DNA of 64,000 nt, from positions 14,502,428 to 14,566,427 of the forward strand of contig OZ025280.1 in the NCBI GenBank assembly GCA_964019165.1. The letters are read 5' to 3'. This stretch comes from Mastigias papua. Its lineage: Eukaryota; Cnidaria; Scyphozoa; Rhizostomeae; Mastigiidae. Shown one piece after another: positions 43,562 to 54,800 of the stretch. A program made the translations under genes and the position numbers. The stretch's first letter is position 1. Every line of letters begins with the position of its first letter. The notes under the pieces are model-generated. The model saw only the letters and a list, made by a program, of their open reading frames with translations, was not told where the DNA came from and made no database searches.

Positions 43562-44675
43562 ACATTTTTAAAGACATTTTAGAACACTTTGGCTATCCAA
43601 CGAGTGTACTGTTTCATTACTCTAAGTCTATAAATTCTCCCAGACCAGATTACTTTCATTAAGATCTTGATAAAAAGCAGTTCCTAACAAGTGCATTGAA
43701 CGTTGGCAAAATGTACCAGTTACCTTTTTAGACCAAAACATGTTTTTTCTTATTCATTTCAAGTACTTTTAGGCACCAAATAGAAGGGGTATAGTAAGGA
43801 GGGGGTTAGTATTTGTTGCTAGAAATGCTGAAGTTCGGGGGTTGTTAATAGTTGGGTGGTTGATAGTTTGTTTTGATGTCCTTAGGTGATATTATTGATT
43901 TGCATTCACAAAGTCAAAGTGCTCTATGTACTTATCCTTTCTAAAACTTTAAAGTCTTTAGGTTAGTAAAATGGGGCGATGGATTTTTTTCAAAATTGCT
44001 TAATTGGGGGGATGCTTAATAAATGGAAGTGGTTGGTGAAATTTTTAAAAATCTGCAATCAGGGGCACCCCTTCTATTTGGTTCCAAAGATTACCTCTGA
44101 TAGATCACCAAATAGTACTTGTATTTGGAAACACAACATATTTAAACATTTAATATAGATACTATAGAGGCAAAAAAGTAAGACTTATAGCACCATCTGT
44201 GATATTGCATCTGAAGTGGGTCTTGAAATTACTTAAGAGGTGTTGTAGCCATACACTCTGCTTTTTTCAAGAATAGCAAACTTTTTCTGAGCCTCAACAG
44301 TCTCTAATTTTTTTATCTTGAGCCTAGAATTATTGGTTTTACATGCCATAGGTATAGCTTAGCCTAAACATGTACAAAATATTTTTCAATCTCTGTTAAC
44401 ATCTTACTACATAAAACTAAGCAAGAGTTTGTATTTTGTATCAGTAATACAAAAGAACAGTTGAAAGCAGTATTAGTTAGGATACAAAAAATTGCTTTTG
44501 ACTTGATGGAGCTTAAGCATTGCACTATTCTTAAATTCCAATGATTTTGAGCCTAAATATTCTTATAAACTTTATTCTTAGAAGAAAAGAGTGTAGTATT
44601 AATCATAATACTCGCACGTAACATTTCATCTGTATACACAAAATGAAAGAAGAATTTTAAGTACATCCACATCCA
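43562..44675. other. Non-coding middle of Harbinger element
   Basis: About 1.1 kb between the two convergent genes with no coding signal. Confidence 0.6.
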
Positions 44676-45977
44676 TCAGTTGAAATATTTGAGAAGTATA
44701 GTCCTAATCTGTTTTCCGCCAGCTTCATCATTATTTGTTAGAGAGTATCTGTCGCTAGAAACAGGTGGCTGTTCACTAACATCTTGTTGAATAGCTCCTG
44801 CTACCTCACAGTCCCACAGTTTCTCATTTTGTAGTTCACAGAAGTTGTGCAACACAAAGCAAGAGAAAATAACATATTGTAGGTCAGGAAAGGAAATATC
44901 CATTTCACGTTGAAGAGCTCTAAACCTTGCTTTCAGCCTACCAAAGGCACACTCTATGGTCATTCGGGCAGAGGATAGCTTCAATCCAAAGAATTGCTCA
45001 GTCAATGAACTTCCTCCATTGGGATATTCCTTCATGAGGTATGGCAGCAAAGGGTAAGCAGGATCCCCTAGAAGGCAAACTGGGACTGGATCCTCATCTT
45101 CAAGAATTTTCCTGGGGCACTTTGGAATAGTCCCAGATCTTAGCAAATGATTTATGCTTGATCTTGCAAATAGTCTTGCATCATGGACACTTCCTGGCCA
45201 CTTTACAACAACATCAGTGAAACAGTACTTGAAATCACACATCGCTTGAACATTTAGTGAATAACGATGTTTCCTATTTAAGCAATCTGTCGGGTTCTCA
45301 ACTGGCTTCTTTATAAAGATGTGAGTCCCATCTACTGCCCCCAAGCACTGAGGAAACCCGTGCAGTTTCTCAAATTGATCAACTGCATAAAATACTTCTT
45401 CATTGGATGGGAACCTTACAACTTTGGGGCCTAACTGTGTTGCAATTGCCTTACATACTCTTTTAACAATTAGAGACACAGAGGATCTTGATATCCCAAA
45501 GGCATTAGCAACTTTACGATATCGTCCTTCGTCCATTAAATAGTACAGTACAACTGCAACTTGTTTCTCAACCGATATTGATTTGCGAAGATGCGTATTT
45601 TGCTTTTCAATAAAAGGCTTTAGCAAAAAACAAAGCTTATCAAAACTTTCTTTCGACATACGAAAATTCTCATTCCATTCTTCAGGAATAACCAATCCAT
45701 TTTTTAAAGTGTCCCACCATACCGCTGTCCTTCCAGGACGCTCCCAGAATCGGCGATCTTTCCTCCTTTTTGAGACCCTTAAGAGCCTTTGAATAGGTAA
45801 CAATCGATGACTGCTTCCATCAACAATGTCAGCTAGTCTACGTTGTCTAGTTTGATACGCTTTGTAGCACAACTCTACTGCTACTATCAATGAGTTCAAC
45901 AAAGAAATCATCTTCACTACCAGAACACGATCCATATTTACTGTTTGTCTGAGAAAAAGGCGCCAACTGGAATACAT
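44676..45977 (-). CDS. Harbinger (HARBI1-like) transposase, uninterrupted
   Basis: 433 codons from ATG 45977; a second Met (MDRVLVV) 14 codons later may be the true start. Contains [20 protein letters not shown], helix-turn-helix [20 protein letters not shown], first catalytic D216 in [18 protein letters not shown]305 in [11 protein letters not shown] and E342 in [13 protein letters not shown], then [12 protein letters not shown] and a C-terminal domain ending [11 protein letters not shown]. No stop or frameshift, full family length, all catalytic residues: the best-preserved transposase in the window. The convergent partner gene, by contrast, carries two frameshifts, so the element is probably not autonomous as it stands. 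Confidence 0.92.
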   Translation of the reverse strand: MYSSWRLFLRQTVNMDRVLVVKMISLLNSLIVAVELCYKAYQTRQRRLADIVDGSSHRLLPIQRLLRVSKRRKDRRFWERPGRTAVWWDTLKNGLVIPEEWNENFRMSKESFDKLCFLLKPFIEKQNTHLRKSISVEKQVAVVLYYLMDEGRYRKVANAFGISRSSVSLIVKRVCKAIATQLGPKVVRFPSNEEVFYAVDQFEKLHGFPQCLGAVDGTHIFIKKPVENPTDCLNRKHRYSLNVQAMCDFKYCFTDVVVKWPGSVHDARLFARSSINHLLRSGTIPKCPRKILEDEDPVPVCLLGDPAYPLLPYLMKEYPNGGSSLTEQFFGLKLSSARMTIECAFGRLKARFRALQREMDISFPDLQYVIFSCFVLHNFCELQNEKLWDCEVAGAIQQDVSEQPPVSSDRYSLTNNDEAGGKQIRTILLKYFN

Positions 45978-46231
45978 GCCTCATATTGACTTACAGAGTC
46001 CTCGATGTGAATCAGTACTGGTTTTGTTGCGGTTTCAAGCGTCTACACTGCGCCGGTACGCTTTGGATCCGTACAGGATCAAGAATAGTCCGCTTTCGTA
46101 GCAGGATCAAAACTGTACCTGTTAGCAGGATCAGAATCGTACCGGTTCCGCAGGACTAGTGTAGACGGGAGGCCTATCAGTAACACTTTTGATTCGGCTC
46201 CAAACTGTACCGGTGCAGTGTAAATGTAGCC

Positions 46232-46451
46232 TGAGTAGATCCCTTATAGGCTTGGTTTTGTCTGTAAGGTGACCTGTAAACTTTGACAATTGATTGACCA
46301 TTCCAAGAAATGATCTGATCTGACTAATATTTCTTGGAGCAGGGAGGTCAGCTATTGCTTTAACTTTATCAGGATCTGGACTAATACCTGCAGAGCTCAC
46401 ACTATTACCGGAAATCTTTATTTGTGATGTATTGAATTCACATTTGTCCAA
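46232..46451 (-). pseudogene. Gypsy RT C-terminal piece
   Basis: LDKCEFNTSQIKISGNSVSS, GISPDPDKVKAIADLPAP, RSFLGMVNQLSKFTGHL, then RDLL, where the Harbinger starts. The frame beyond 46231 is read-through into the transposon terminus. Confidence 0.8.
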
Positions 46452-46620
46452 GTTAAGTGTGATATTTGCTTGGGCTGAAGTTTGGTGTTCTCTAATGTCT
46501 TATATGTATGAACTGGCAGTACTGAGACATCTGCACCAGAATCAATCTTAAAGTTAACCAAGTGATCATTTACCATAATATCAACTTGATCATTAAAGTG
46601 TGGAGAAGTCAGGTAGTTTA
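46452..46620 (-). pseudogene. Second gypsy protease piece
   Basis: VDIMVNDHLVNFKIDSGADV then VHTYKTLENTKLQP, nearly identical to 47640-47740. It is joined directly to late RT sequence on one side and to the end of an integrase core on the other. Confidence 0.75.
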
Positions 46621-47556
46621 GGATCTACTTGTGAGGGGAATGTGAGTACAGTGGAACAAATACATCTTCCAAGTAACAATTGAGCTGGCGAGTAGCCGCA
46701 TGATAATGGTGTGGAACAGTAAGCTAGTAAAGCTTTAGCCTGATCCCTCTCTTTCTGTAAGATAGATTTTGCAGTCTGAACAGCTCACTCTGCTTCTCCA
46801 TTTGATCTAGGGACTTTAGGGCTGCTTGTTGTTATGGCAAATCCCCATTCATTTGCAAACTGTGCATATTTGCCACTATCAAAGGGTGGTCCATTATCTG
46901 ACCATATCTTTCTGGATGCCATAGCGAGCCATGATACTTTTAAGGGCTCTGACTACTTCAGTGCCTTTCTTGTTTTTGTTGATGGTGGCACCTTCAATAT
47001 ATCGAGAATAATAGTCAACAACACTTAAGTAATCGTATGATTGACACTGAAAGAAATCAGCTCCTAGTTCTTGCCATGGATGTTGTGGATATGGTGTGAT
47101 GCACAATGGTTCTGGTCTGTTTACTTTGTGCTGTAAACAAATGCGACAATTATCAACCATGTTGTGAATTTGCTTGCTGAGACCTCGCCACCAGACTGCC
47201 TGTTTTGCACGCTCTCTGCACTTTGAGATGCCTTGATGTCCTTCATGACTTTTGTCAAGTACCTCTAATCACATTGAAGAAGGAATCACAATTCTTGAAC
47301 GCATTAGTAGGACATTCTGACAACTGTTATTTGTCCCCACTCACTCCAGTATGGACGGATGGGACTTGGCAGTAGGTTTTTGTTTCTGGCCAGCCCTCAT
47401 AACAATGGTGTCTTAGTTGTTTGCTTACTTCATCTTGCTCTTGCGCCTCACTCAATTGTTGTAGTTTTATATCAGATATTGGTAATGCATCCATAATGGA
47501 GCAGACGACTGCTTCTGTTTCATTTTCATCAGAGTGGCTAGTTTCTTTAGATGTAG
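46621..47556 (-). pseudogene. Gypsy integrase zinc finger and core
   Basis: From 47545: an Asp/Glu-rich linker behind RNase H (DENETEAVVCSIMDALPISD), GWPETKTYCQVP, RHLKVQRACKTGSLVARS, then WQELGADFFQCQ with the first catalytic Asp, RSDNGPPFDSGKYAQF with the second and VPRSNGEAE with the Glu. A frameshift lies at about 46900 and a TGA after GEAE. Directly preceded by protease at 47556, so RT and RNase H are missing between them. Confidence 0.75.
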
Positions 47557-48586
47557 TTTCCCATACAATTTAGCTTGTAGTTGCAAGGCCCCAATAACAC
47601 TTTATTAGTGGGCTGAAGTTTGGTGTTCTCTACTTTCTTATATGTATGAACTGGCAGTACTGAGACATCTGCACCAGAATCAATCTTAAAGTTAACCACT
47701 TGATCATTTACCATAATATCAACTTTCCATTGATTATTGCTTGCTTTAACATGATCAATATGAACTTCACCTAACAATAACTCACTTTCTTCTTGTTGAT
47801 TCACTTCTGCTACTTTCCTTGTAGATCTGCACATCTTTTTCCAGTGCCCCCTGTTTTACAGGCATTGCAAGTTGAATCTTTGGCTGGGCATTCATTTCTT
47901 CTGTGTGGTTTGCCTTCATGTTGGCCACAATTTGTGCTTGTAGGATTTACTTTAGGTCTTGTGAATTGTGCTGTTGATGGAAATTTCTTATCTGTAGAAT
48001 TCTTGAATTTTAACCTGTCTATAGAACCTATAGCCTGTTGCCCCTTAGGCCTTAATACATCCTGTTGTTGATGTACCATCTCCTTTTGTCTGGCTTGATT
48101 TACTGCCTTCTCCAGTGTTAAATCTGATTCCAACTGCAATTTCTCGGACAATGTTTTGTCTCTTAGGCCCACTACAATGCGATCCCTAATCATTTCATCG
48201 TGCAGTGCTCCATAGCTATAATGCTGGGCAAGTGTATGTAAATCTGTGATGAACGCATCCACTGGCTCATTTTCCTGTTGAATTCTCTGGCTGAACTTTG
48301 CATGTTCAAAGATGACATTCTGCTTAATAATGAAATGGCTTTCAAATTTGGATATTACAGTGTTGTATACCTTGCGTTCATCCGCTGTTAATGGCAATGT
48401 GCTAAATATATCCTCAGCATCTTCCCCCGTGTTGTATATAACCGTTGCAATGTTTGTTTCCTCTGGCTTCTGGTCGAGTTCCGACGCAACTCTACACCTT
48501 TCCCAATGTTGAAGCCATTTAGGCCAGTTGTTTGGCCTAAATGAGAACTTTTCAGGAGCACAAAAGATGTCAGCATAACACAACAA
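47547..48586 (-). pseudogene. Gypsy gag and protease
   Basis: Gag from about 48586: FSFRPNNWPKWLQHWERCRV, FITDLHTLAQHYSYGALHDE, MIRDRIVVGLRDKTLSEKLQ, then a zinc-knuckle pair CGQHEGKPHRRNEC and CNACKTGG. A one-base shift near 47835 leads into protease: WKVDIMVNDQVVNFKIDSGA then DVSVLPVHTYK, ending YKLNCMGN at the deletion junction. Gag begins only about 28 bases after the remnant of an LTR start, so the 5' LTR body and leader are deleted. Confidence 0.8.
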
Positions 48587-48600
48587 TATCCAGACTTCAT

Positions 48601-48785
48601 TAAATGAGGGTTAGACTTGTTTAACCCTAGTTAATGACGCAAGTGCAAGGGGTTTGGTACAGGTATCACCATAGCCAGGTTCCTTAGGCATCATGGGATG
48701 CAAAGGAATGAGTTGCCACATGTGTCATATCACAAGCTAGAAGGGCACGTTTGAGTAAAGGACAGTTAACACGAGATTTATCGCA
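48601..48785 (+). repeat. A1 repeat of the DIRS/Ngaro element
   Basis: Matches 63778-63965 with about a dozen differences by eye, from AAATGAGGGTTAG to ATTTATCGCACT. Confidence 0.85.
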
Positions 48786-49139
48786 CTGTCATCCATTGGA
48801 AACTCTAGGCATCTAATTGGTGCGCCCTTTAATGTGACATTTGTAGCTGGATAAACTAATTGGCAACTCTTCTGCGGTGACAGTCCAAAGATTCGTCTGT
48901 TTTTTGCCTACACCCAAGACTGAATAAAAAGACCGCCTACTGGACATATTTGCAGGAATTCGAAGCGCCGGTGAGAGATTTCCTTTTTCTCCATTAGTCT
49001 CTGCGTTATTCACTGCCTGTTATTAAAGTCTGTTCTCATCACCAAGTATCATTTCTATAGATTGGGTTTGCAGTGGTTTTTAGTTACACCTTGTTAGTTG
49101 TGTACACAGTTTGGGAAGTGCACATATTTTTGTCGCAAC

Positions 49140-50176
49140 ATGGCAGAGGGTGTAGCAAGGGACCCTTCCCCTTCTGATGCACTTAGCTGAAAGGAGGCGT
49201 TGGAACATTATGAGACACTCAACTCCTCAGTAGAAAGGATGTTGAATATGCTATCATCACATGGTTTTAGCGCCGCTCAAGCTACAGCGTCTGGTCCTTC
49301 TGCACAGTCAGGTGTGGGTACATCAGGTGCTGAGCAAGAGGGCCATAACCACCCTGCTTCTGCCCCATCCTTTTTGCAGGTGTCCCAAGATAGCATCAGT
49401 GCAGTTTTACCAGCTCAGCATAGTTTTGCAAACTTAGCTCATTCACAGAGTAATATTTCTCCTGTCAAGACCGAGGTTCCAGTTCCCCTGATGCTGGGGG
49501 TAGTATACCAGTACAAGTTTTATCAGCATTGCCCCCCGTACTGAGCTATTTAATGGCAAAGAGTAGCGAGGGAAAGGTCCTCACTTTTATTTTGCTACGG
49601 CCATGCAATCTCAAGACGTTACCAACTGTGGAACCTTCACCCATTCAATTGTCAAAACTGATCCGCTCTGAGCTCTCCCCTGTATGTGGCTTTGTAGACT
49701 GGGCTGAAGCATGGGCGGTATACACTGGGGTTTTAGTATTCTACAATTCCAGCAAAATAAAGGACTTGATTGGCTATTTTTATTACTGGCCACAGCCTTG
49801 AGGGAAGTGCCTGATCTTGGCTGGCTAGATTATGACAAAGCCTTTTGCAAATTGGCAGAGGATTACCCAAGTGTAAGTTGGGGGGAAGCCAGCCCTACAC
49901 TTTGGGTAACAACAGTCATTACAAAGGGGTCGCTTCAGGGACCCAGGGATCCTCCGGTATGACAAGGGTCCAATGTCTCGTACTGTTTTCGGTGGAACAA
50001 TGGTTTTTGTCGAAATAATGTGTGTTGTCACTTCGTTCATCAGTCCAGTATTTGTAAAGGCAAACATCCCACGGTTTATTGCACATCCATGCCTTCAGGG
50101 GGGGTTAAAGCTGGGGACACCCAGCAACAGGATCATGTAGAGTCACCTCCCGCTAAGAAGAAGTATAAGCATTGAC
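49140..50176 (+). pseudogene. DIRS/Ngaro ORF1 (gag-like)
   Basis: ATG 49140 opens MAEGVARDPSPSDALS, then TGA; the frame resumes LEHYETLNSSVERMLNMLSS, a Ser/Ala-rich part, SALPPVLSYLMAKSSEGK, VCGFVDWAEAWAVYTGVL, WLDYDKAFCKLAEDYPSVSW, SPTLWVTTV, then a zinc-finger-like end (CFRWNNGFCRNNVCCHFVHQ; CKGKHPTVYC) and a basic tail KKKYKH stopping at about 50176. The YDxxFRxxA...W and C-rich end are typical of ORF1 in this group. At least three frameshifts. Confidence 0.65.
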
Positions 50177-50181
50177 TAACT

Positions 50182-51032
50182 ATGTCTGTTGAGCCTTGTG
50201 TGGCAGCAGGGAGTTTAGCACCTCCTAAATCAATTAGTCCTTTAAACGTTGAGCTTTGGAGTTATTATTTACTTGCTTTTGCATATGAAGACGCGTCATA
50301 TATTTTGGATGGCATATTTAACGGTTTTTCTCTGGGTGTTATCGATGGGGAGACCTCCTCCGCAGAGCGTAACTGTCTGTCTGCTTATTTGATGCCCGAA
50401 ACTATTGATGATTACTTAGCTAAAGAGCTGTCGGAAGGCACGATTGCTGGCCCATTTAGTCAGCCCCCCTTCGAAACTACGCACCTAAATCGGTTCGGGG
50501 TGATCCCAAAATCACAAGCCTGTGAATGGCGCCTCATTACTGATTTATCCTTTCCTAAAGGTAGAAGCGTTAATGACTTAATACCAGATTGCAATTCCAC
50601 AGTCAGTTATGAAGGTATCCCTGAGGCGATTACAGCCATAATGAGAGTAGGCCAGAGGGCAATACTGGCAAAATTTGATATAAAAAGAGTTTATTGCCTG
50701 TTGCCGGTATGTGATAACCACAGACATGTCTTAGACATGTTTTGGAAGGGCTTCTTTTATATTGACTTTACTTTACCTTTTGGTTTGCGTTCAGCACCGA
50801 AGATCTTTACCCACTTTGCAGATGCACTACAGTGGATATGGTCTAAGGCGGGAGATATAGCTTACATTCAGCATTATTTGGATGATTTTATATTAATTGG
50901 CCCTGCTGGCTCAGATAAATGTAAAGTGGATTTATCCAAATGCCTAGACATATGTTCTCAACTAGGGGTTCCTATAGTGAGGGAAAAAACTGTGGGACAA
51001 ACAACTACGTTGACCTTCCTTGGCTTTGAGTT
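50182..51032 (+). pseudogene. DIRS/Ngaro reverse transcriptase, 5' part
   Basis: Open from ATG 50182. RT motifs: FGVIPKSQACEWRLITDLSF, ILAKFDIKRVYCLLPV, DFTLPFGLRSAPKIFTHFAD, the active site HYLDDFILIG with both Asp, and TLTFLGFELDT. It is cut after ELDT by the Merlin element; the next residues (VCQELRLPV) continue in frame from 57647. The frame seen beyond 51032 (GWMCTLG) is Merlin terminal sequence. This RT half has no lesion apart from the insertion. Confidence 0.88.
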
Positions 51033-51040
51033 GGATACTG
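51033..51040. other. Target-site duplication of Merlin element, left
   Basis: GGATACTG, repeated at 57639-57646. It lies inside the DIRS reverse transcriptase; taking out the element and one copy restores an in-frame E-L-D-T-V-C reading. Confidence 0.92.
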
Positions 51041-51535
51041 GGTGGATGTGCACTTTAGGGTAACCGCCAAATCGCCTCAAAGTGCATATCAACGTGTGGC
51101 AAATCGTTCACTGAGTCCAAATAAAGCATAAAATGTGGTATTCCACTTACCATTTAGTATTTAACCTCATATTTTCTGTCAAAGTCCCTCCAGCTTTGGC
51201 ACGCCTTCAACTGATCGTCTCGTACAGGTAGTGTCAAGTGTGTACTCCTCGTTGCTCCCTGTGCTCATCATATGACTGCTCATGAGACTGCTTATATCGT
51301 TGGTGTGATATTTGAACACGTCACACAAGGAAGTCAGGGGGTAGGCGTACAATCCATGATATTGTGCATGTATAAGAAACGGGTATATGAGAGACATGAG
51401 CCAAAGTACGACACGCAAATAGTAACGTCCATATGTAGATACTGTACAAATTCGCGTGATTAACTATTTCTTTACGTGTATATAATACAAATAAGTCTGC
51501 ATACTATTACGACGTAAGTGAACATCATTCACTTA
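51041..51535 (+). repeat. Left terminal inverted repeat of Merlin
   Basis: Ends at TGAACATCATTCACTTAC. Pairs with 57143-57638. Confidence 0.92.
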
Positions 51536-51820
51536 CCTTCATGGGCAAGTATTTCCCTGTGCACTGGGAGGAACAGTCAAGTTTCCTCCTCATAGCATTG
51601 CAGAGAACTTATACTTAACTTATACTTCATAACACTCCATAACGCCCATCAGCGTGATTACATGTATACAATGAAAAGAACTGGGCTTTCCGTATTATTG
51701 CCACATCATAGCTGCTCATAGTTTGCGCAATACCGCATGTACTGTCACTGTCCAATGCAATAAGCTACAGTTGGCAGTTAGCAAACCTCTTCATCAGGCA
51801 GAAGAGATTTGTAACTTACG

Positions 51821-54800
51821 ATGGATTTATTTGCAATTATGGAACTTGTGCGGCAGAGTGATCGCGACATGATAGAATGGCTACAGAATCGTGGATTGTT
51901 GAAACGACAAGTATGTATGTCTTCGTTATTTCACCATACCTGTGTCTTAACGCCAATATGGCATTGTGGAATAAGTATGTGTGGATTAAAATCCAAATAT
52001 TCTAAGCAAAATGTATATGGTGATTTGGATAGTGCTTGATATGTTCCTTTGTGATTCAATGCTACTCAATTGCTTTATAGGTATATTGCAGGAAAAGGCA
52101 TTGAAGGCCTTAATGGTCCTCAACAAACGCGACTGCACTGATGGCTATAGGTGGAGGTGCCCCCGAAGAGGCTGCACTGGAACCAACTCTGTAAGAGAGG
52201 GTTCCTTTGCAGCTAGATCGCACTTATCCTTCCATAAGCTGCTGTTGCTGATTTACCACTGGTGTTTCGGGGTGCGCCTCACGACTTCACGAGATATGCT
52301 AAACCTCTCCGAACACACAGTGGTAGATTGGTTTCAGTATATGAGAGACGAATGCATTTGGAAAATTTTCCAGGACCCCGTCAGTATCACAAGTAGTACT
52401 ACTTATCTTTTCCATTCCCATTATTATTATGCATTGAAAGTGCAGAAGGGAAATCCCTTCATACTCTGTTGTAAGAGATGGATGCATATTAGGACATGTT
52501 GAGAAAACTATAGGATATTCCTACAGTATACTACACGCTTTTGTTTTATAAGGAACCTACCTCAAGGCCAAGGTCTAAAAGTTCCTTATTGTCGGACCTC
52601 TTTTTATCAAAGTCTAGTTCTAAAAGTATCTTACTAGTTCTTTAATTTTCACTGCACATAGAGTGCCACAAAATGACACAGATACTAGAAAGGCATTGAA
52701 ATTCTGACTTTTACCTTTACGTCTGGACTAGAACTCAATCTCAAAAGCACAAATGCGACAGGAAATAAGGTCTATATATGCAAAAGCATAATTTCAAGTA
52801 AGAAGTATCATGTCTATTCCATTGATGGATAGATGTAATGTAATCTTCACTTGCATCCGAGTACAGCACCCGGAATTTGAAAATGAAAAGTTCCTTAGGA
52901 CTTTTTCCTTTAGTAGTATAAGTTCCTTAAATATTTTGGCCTTCTACTTGTAGGTTCCTTATAAAGTGGTTCCTTATAAAAACAAGCATGTATATGCCTA
53001 ACTGTATATCTGTGCAATCTCCTGTAAGACAAGTGGAGAAAAATTCATCATCAACCTGTAGGTTGTACTCGGTGGACCTGGACACATTGGTGAAGTCGAC
53101 GAGAGTGTAATGGTTAGGAGGAAGTACGATCGTGGTGCTCACAGGGTGCAGCATCACCGTTGGGTAAGCAGAGGCGGATCCAGGACGCCGCACACGCCGC
53201 CTGTGCGGCAGTCAAACATATTACGTACCTTGACGTCATCATTGCTTTCCGAGTAGTGAAGACGAACACGATAGACTTTAAAGAATGTAGTTCTACATCG
53301 GACTTTTGGTGCGGCACCTCAGACAATAGAGCAGCCTTTTGGTAACAATAGAGCTATGGAGGCCTTGCTTTGTAGAACATGTCAAAATTCATTGTGTAAG
53401 ATGTCAGTTCTATTCAAAGTAATTGTCTAGCCTTCAAAAAATCGAGCGGCATTTCAAGCATGAGAACAATAGGCGGTACTGTTTGATCAAAAAATCGAGC
53501 GGCATTTCAATCATGAGAACAATAGGCGGTACTGTTTGATCAAAAAATCGAGCGGCATGTCAAATTTGAAAACAATAGGCGGTCTTTTTGATTAAAAATC
53601 GAGCGGCAGTCAGGAAAGTCGTGCTGTAGTGCAATGCCGCTCGACTTACATCTCGTGCACGTCTATAAAGATTTGGTTACGGAAGACAGGCTAACTGAGG
53701 ACAGTATCAGTCTGTCCCACTTGTATTATACGCGTACTGGGTGACAACAAGGAGTTTTATCTGAGGGTTTATTCACTAACGTCTACTAATTCACTGGATA
53801 TCTTATTCATGAGATCCAATGCAATGAGTTTGGAAGTTATATCGAAGCTCATACTTGAATATGGTGGCCTAACTGAGATAGGTCCGCTTTAAGATTTGTA
53901 CCAATGAAGAGACTATGCATCCTCCCCGGCAAAGCGGATATTTCCTGTTAGGTATTTAATTTCACTTTATAAACCAAGATGGCATCATCCAACGTGACAT
54001 TTTGAAAGTAGATTTTTCCCTAAGCCCATTAGACTATCTTCACTTAGATCCACTGGCCAATTTTGTTTGTTACATTGCAATTGTTTTTGCTTCATTGTAT
54101 TTACTTATATAGCTGACTGTTTACTATTATTTAGTCTATTGTTTAGCAAATTGTGTAACTTTTGGAACTTTGAAACACCCAAATCATCAACGTGAATAAT
54201 ACCAGTTTCATAAACACCCAATGTTCTCTTGTACGGTGTATTGTCTAATGTCTAAATTGCCTACACCCCAATCATTTAGGAACAAATTAAGAGCAATTCA
54301 CACTGAAAATTTGAAAAATTAAGAACAGCCAGCGGTAACCTCAATTGTACTGGTTCTTATAAAAAGGAGTGTATCTCCATATCTTTAGATTGGTGGAGTT
54401 GCAGGTAGTCAGCTGTCTATCAGTGTTTTTATGACCTAGTTTCTCCTAAGAATATATGCAGTGAGAATGCAAAAAGGTTCCTTTTGTGTAGAGAAGGAAA
54501 TAGCACCAAAGAAATTGATTCTTCTTTTAAACCATACCATACTGTGTGTGGCAGTCATTATTGTGATTACTTACACTGTTACAACATATATGGATTTCTC
54601 TGGTTACTCAAAAGACAGCAGATAAAACTTTCTTTCCCATGTAAACTCTATAGAAATTACTTTTTATCACCATACTTTACCTCCTCATTGAATCTTTTCT
54701 CTGTTAGTACTATTACTTTTTGTGATAATGATGTAATGTATGGAAGGAGCCCTATCAATGCCCCCCCCCCCTACTAGTTTGTGCAATTTTGCTATCATCA

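Larger units (their letters stand above)
42254..46231. mobile_element. Harbinger element inside gypsy RT
   Basis: Left end GGCTACGTTTACACTGCACC, right end inverted GGCTACATTTACACTGCACC, flanked by TGA at 42251-42253 and 46232-46234. A repeat of CTACACTGTACCGGATC recurs below both ends. Partner gene (+) and intact transposase (-) face each other. Length 3978 bp. Confidence 0.95.
41133..48590 (-). mobile_element. Second gypsy element, rearranged and split
   Basis: On the - strand, order from 48586: gag, protease, then late RNase H linker and integrase core, then a second protease piece, the end of RT, [Harbinger 42254-46231], RNase H, integrase C-terminus, polypurine tract, LTR. So at least two copies of one family have been joined by deletions or unequal exchange. 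The family type (protease DSGADVSVLP; integrase ending PGTVTQKAKYPRSYIVQ) is the K02A2.6-like gypsy group common in invertebrates. Confidence 0.7.

Noticed and set aside
46131..46231. Continuation of gypsy RT frame into LHLHCTGTVW...
   Set aside because: This is the Harbinger terminus read in frame, not protein of the gypsy element.
51033..51063. GWMCTLG as the end of the DIRS RT
   Set aside because: It is the Merlin terminal repeat; the true continuation starts at 57647.
53434..53610. Regular repeats considered as a CRISPR-like array
   Set aside because: Repeats are contiguous 53-bp units without unique spacers, in a eukaryotic transposon.
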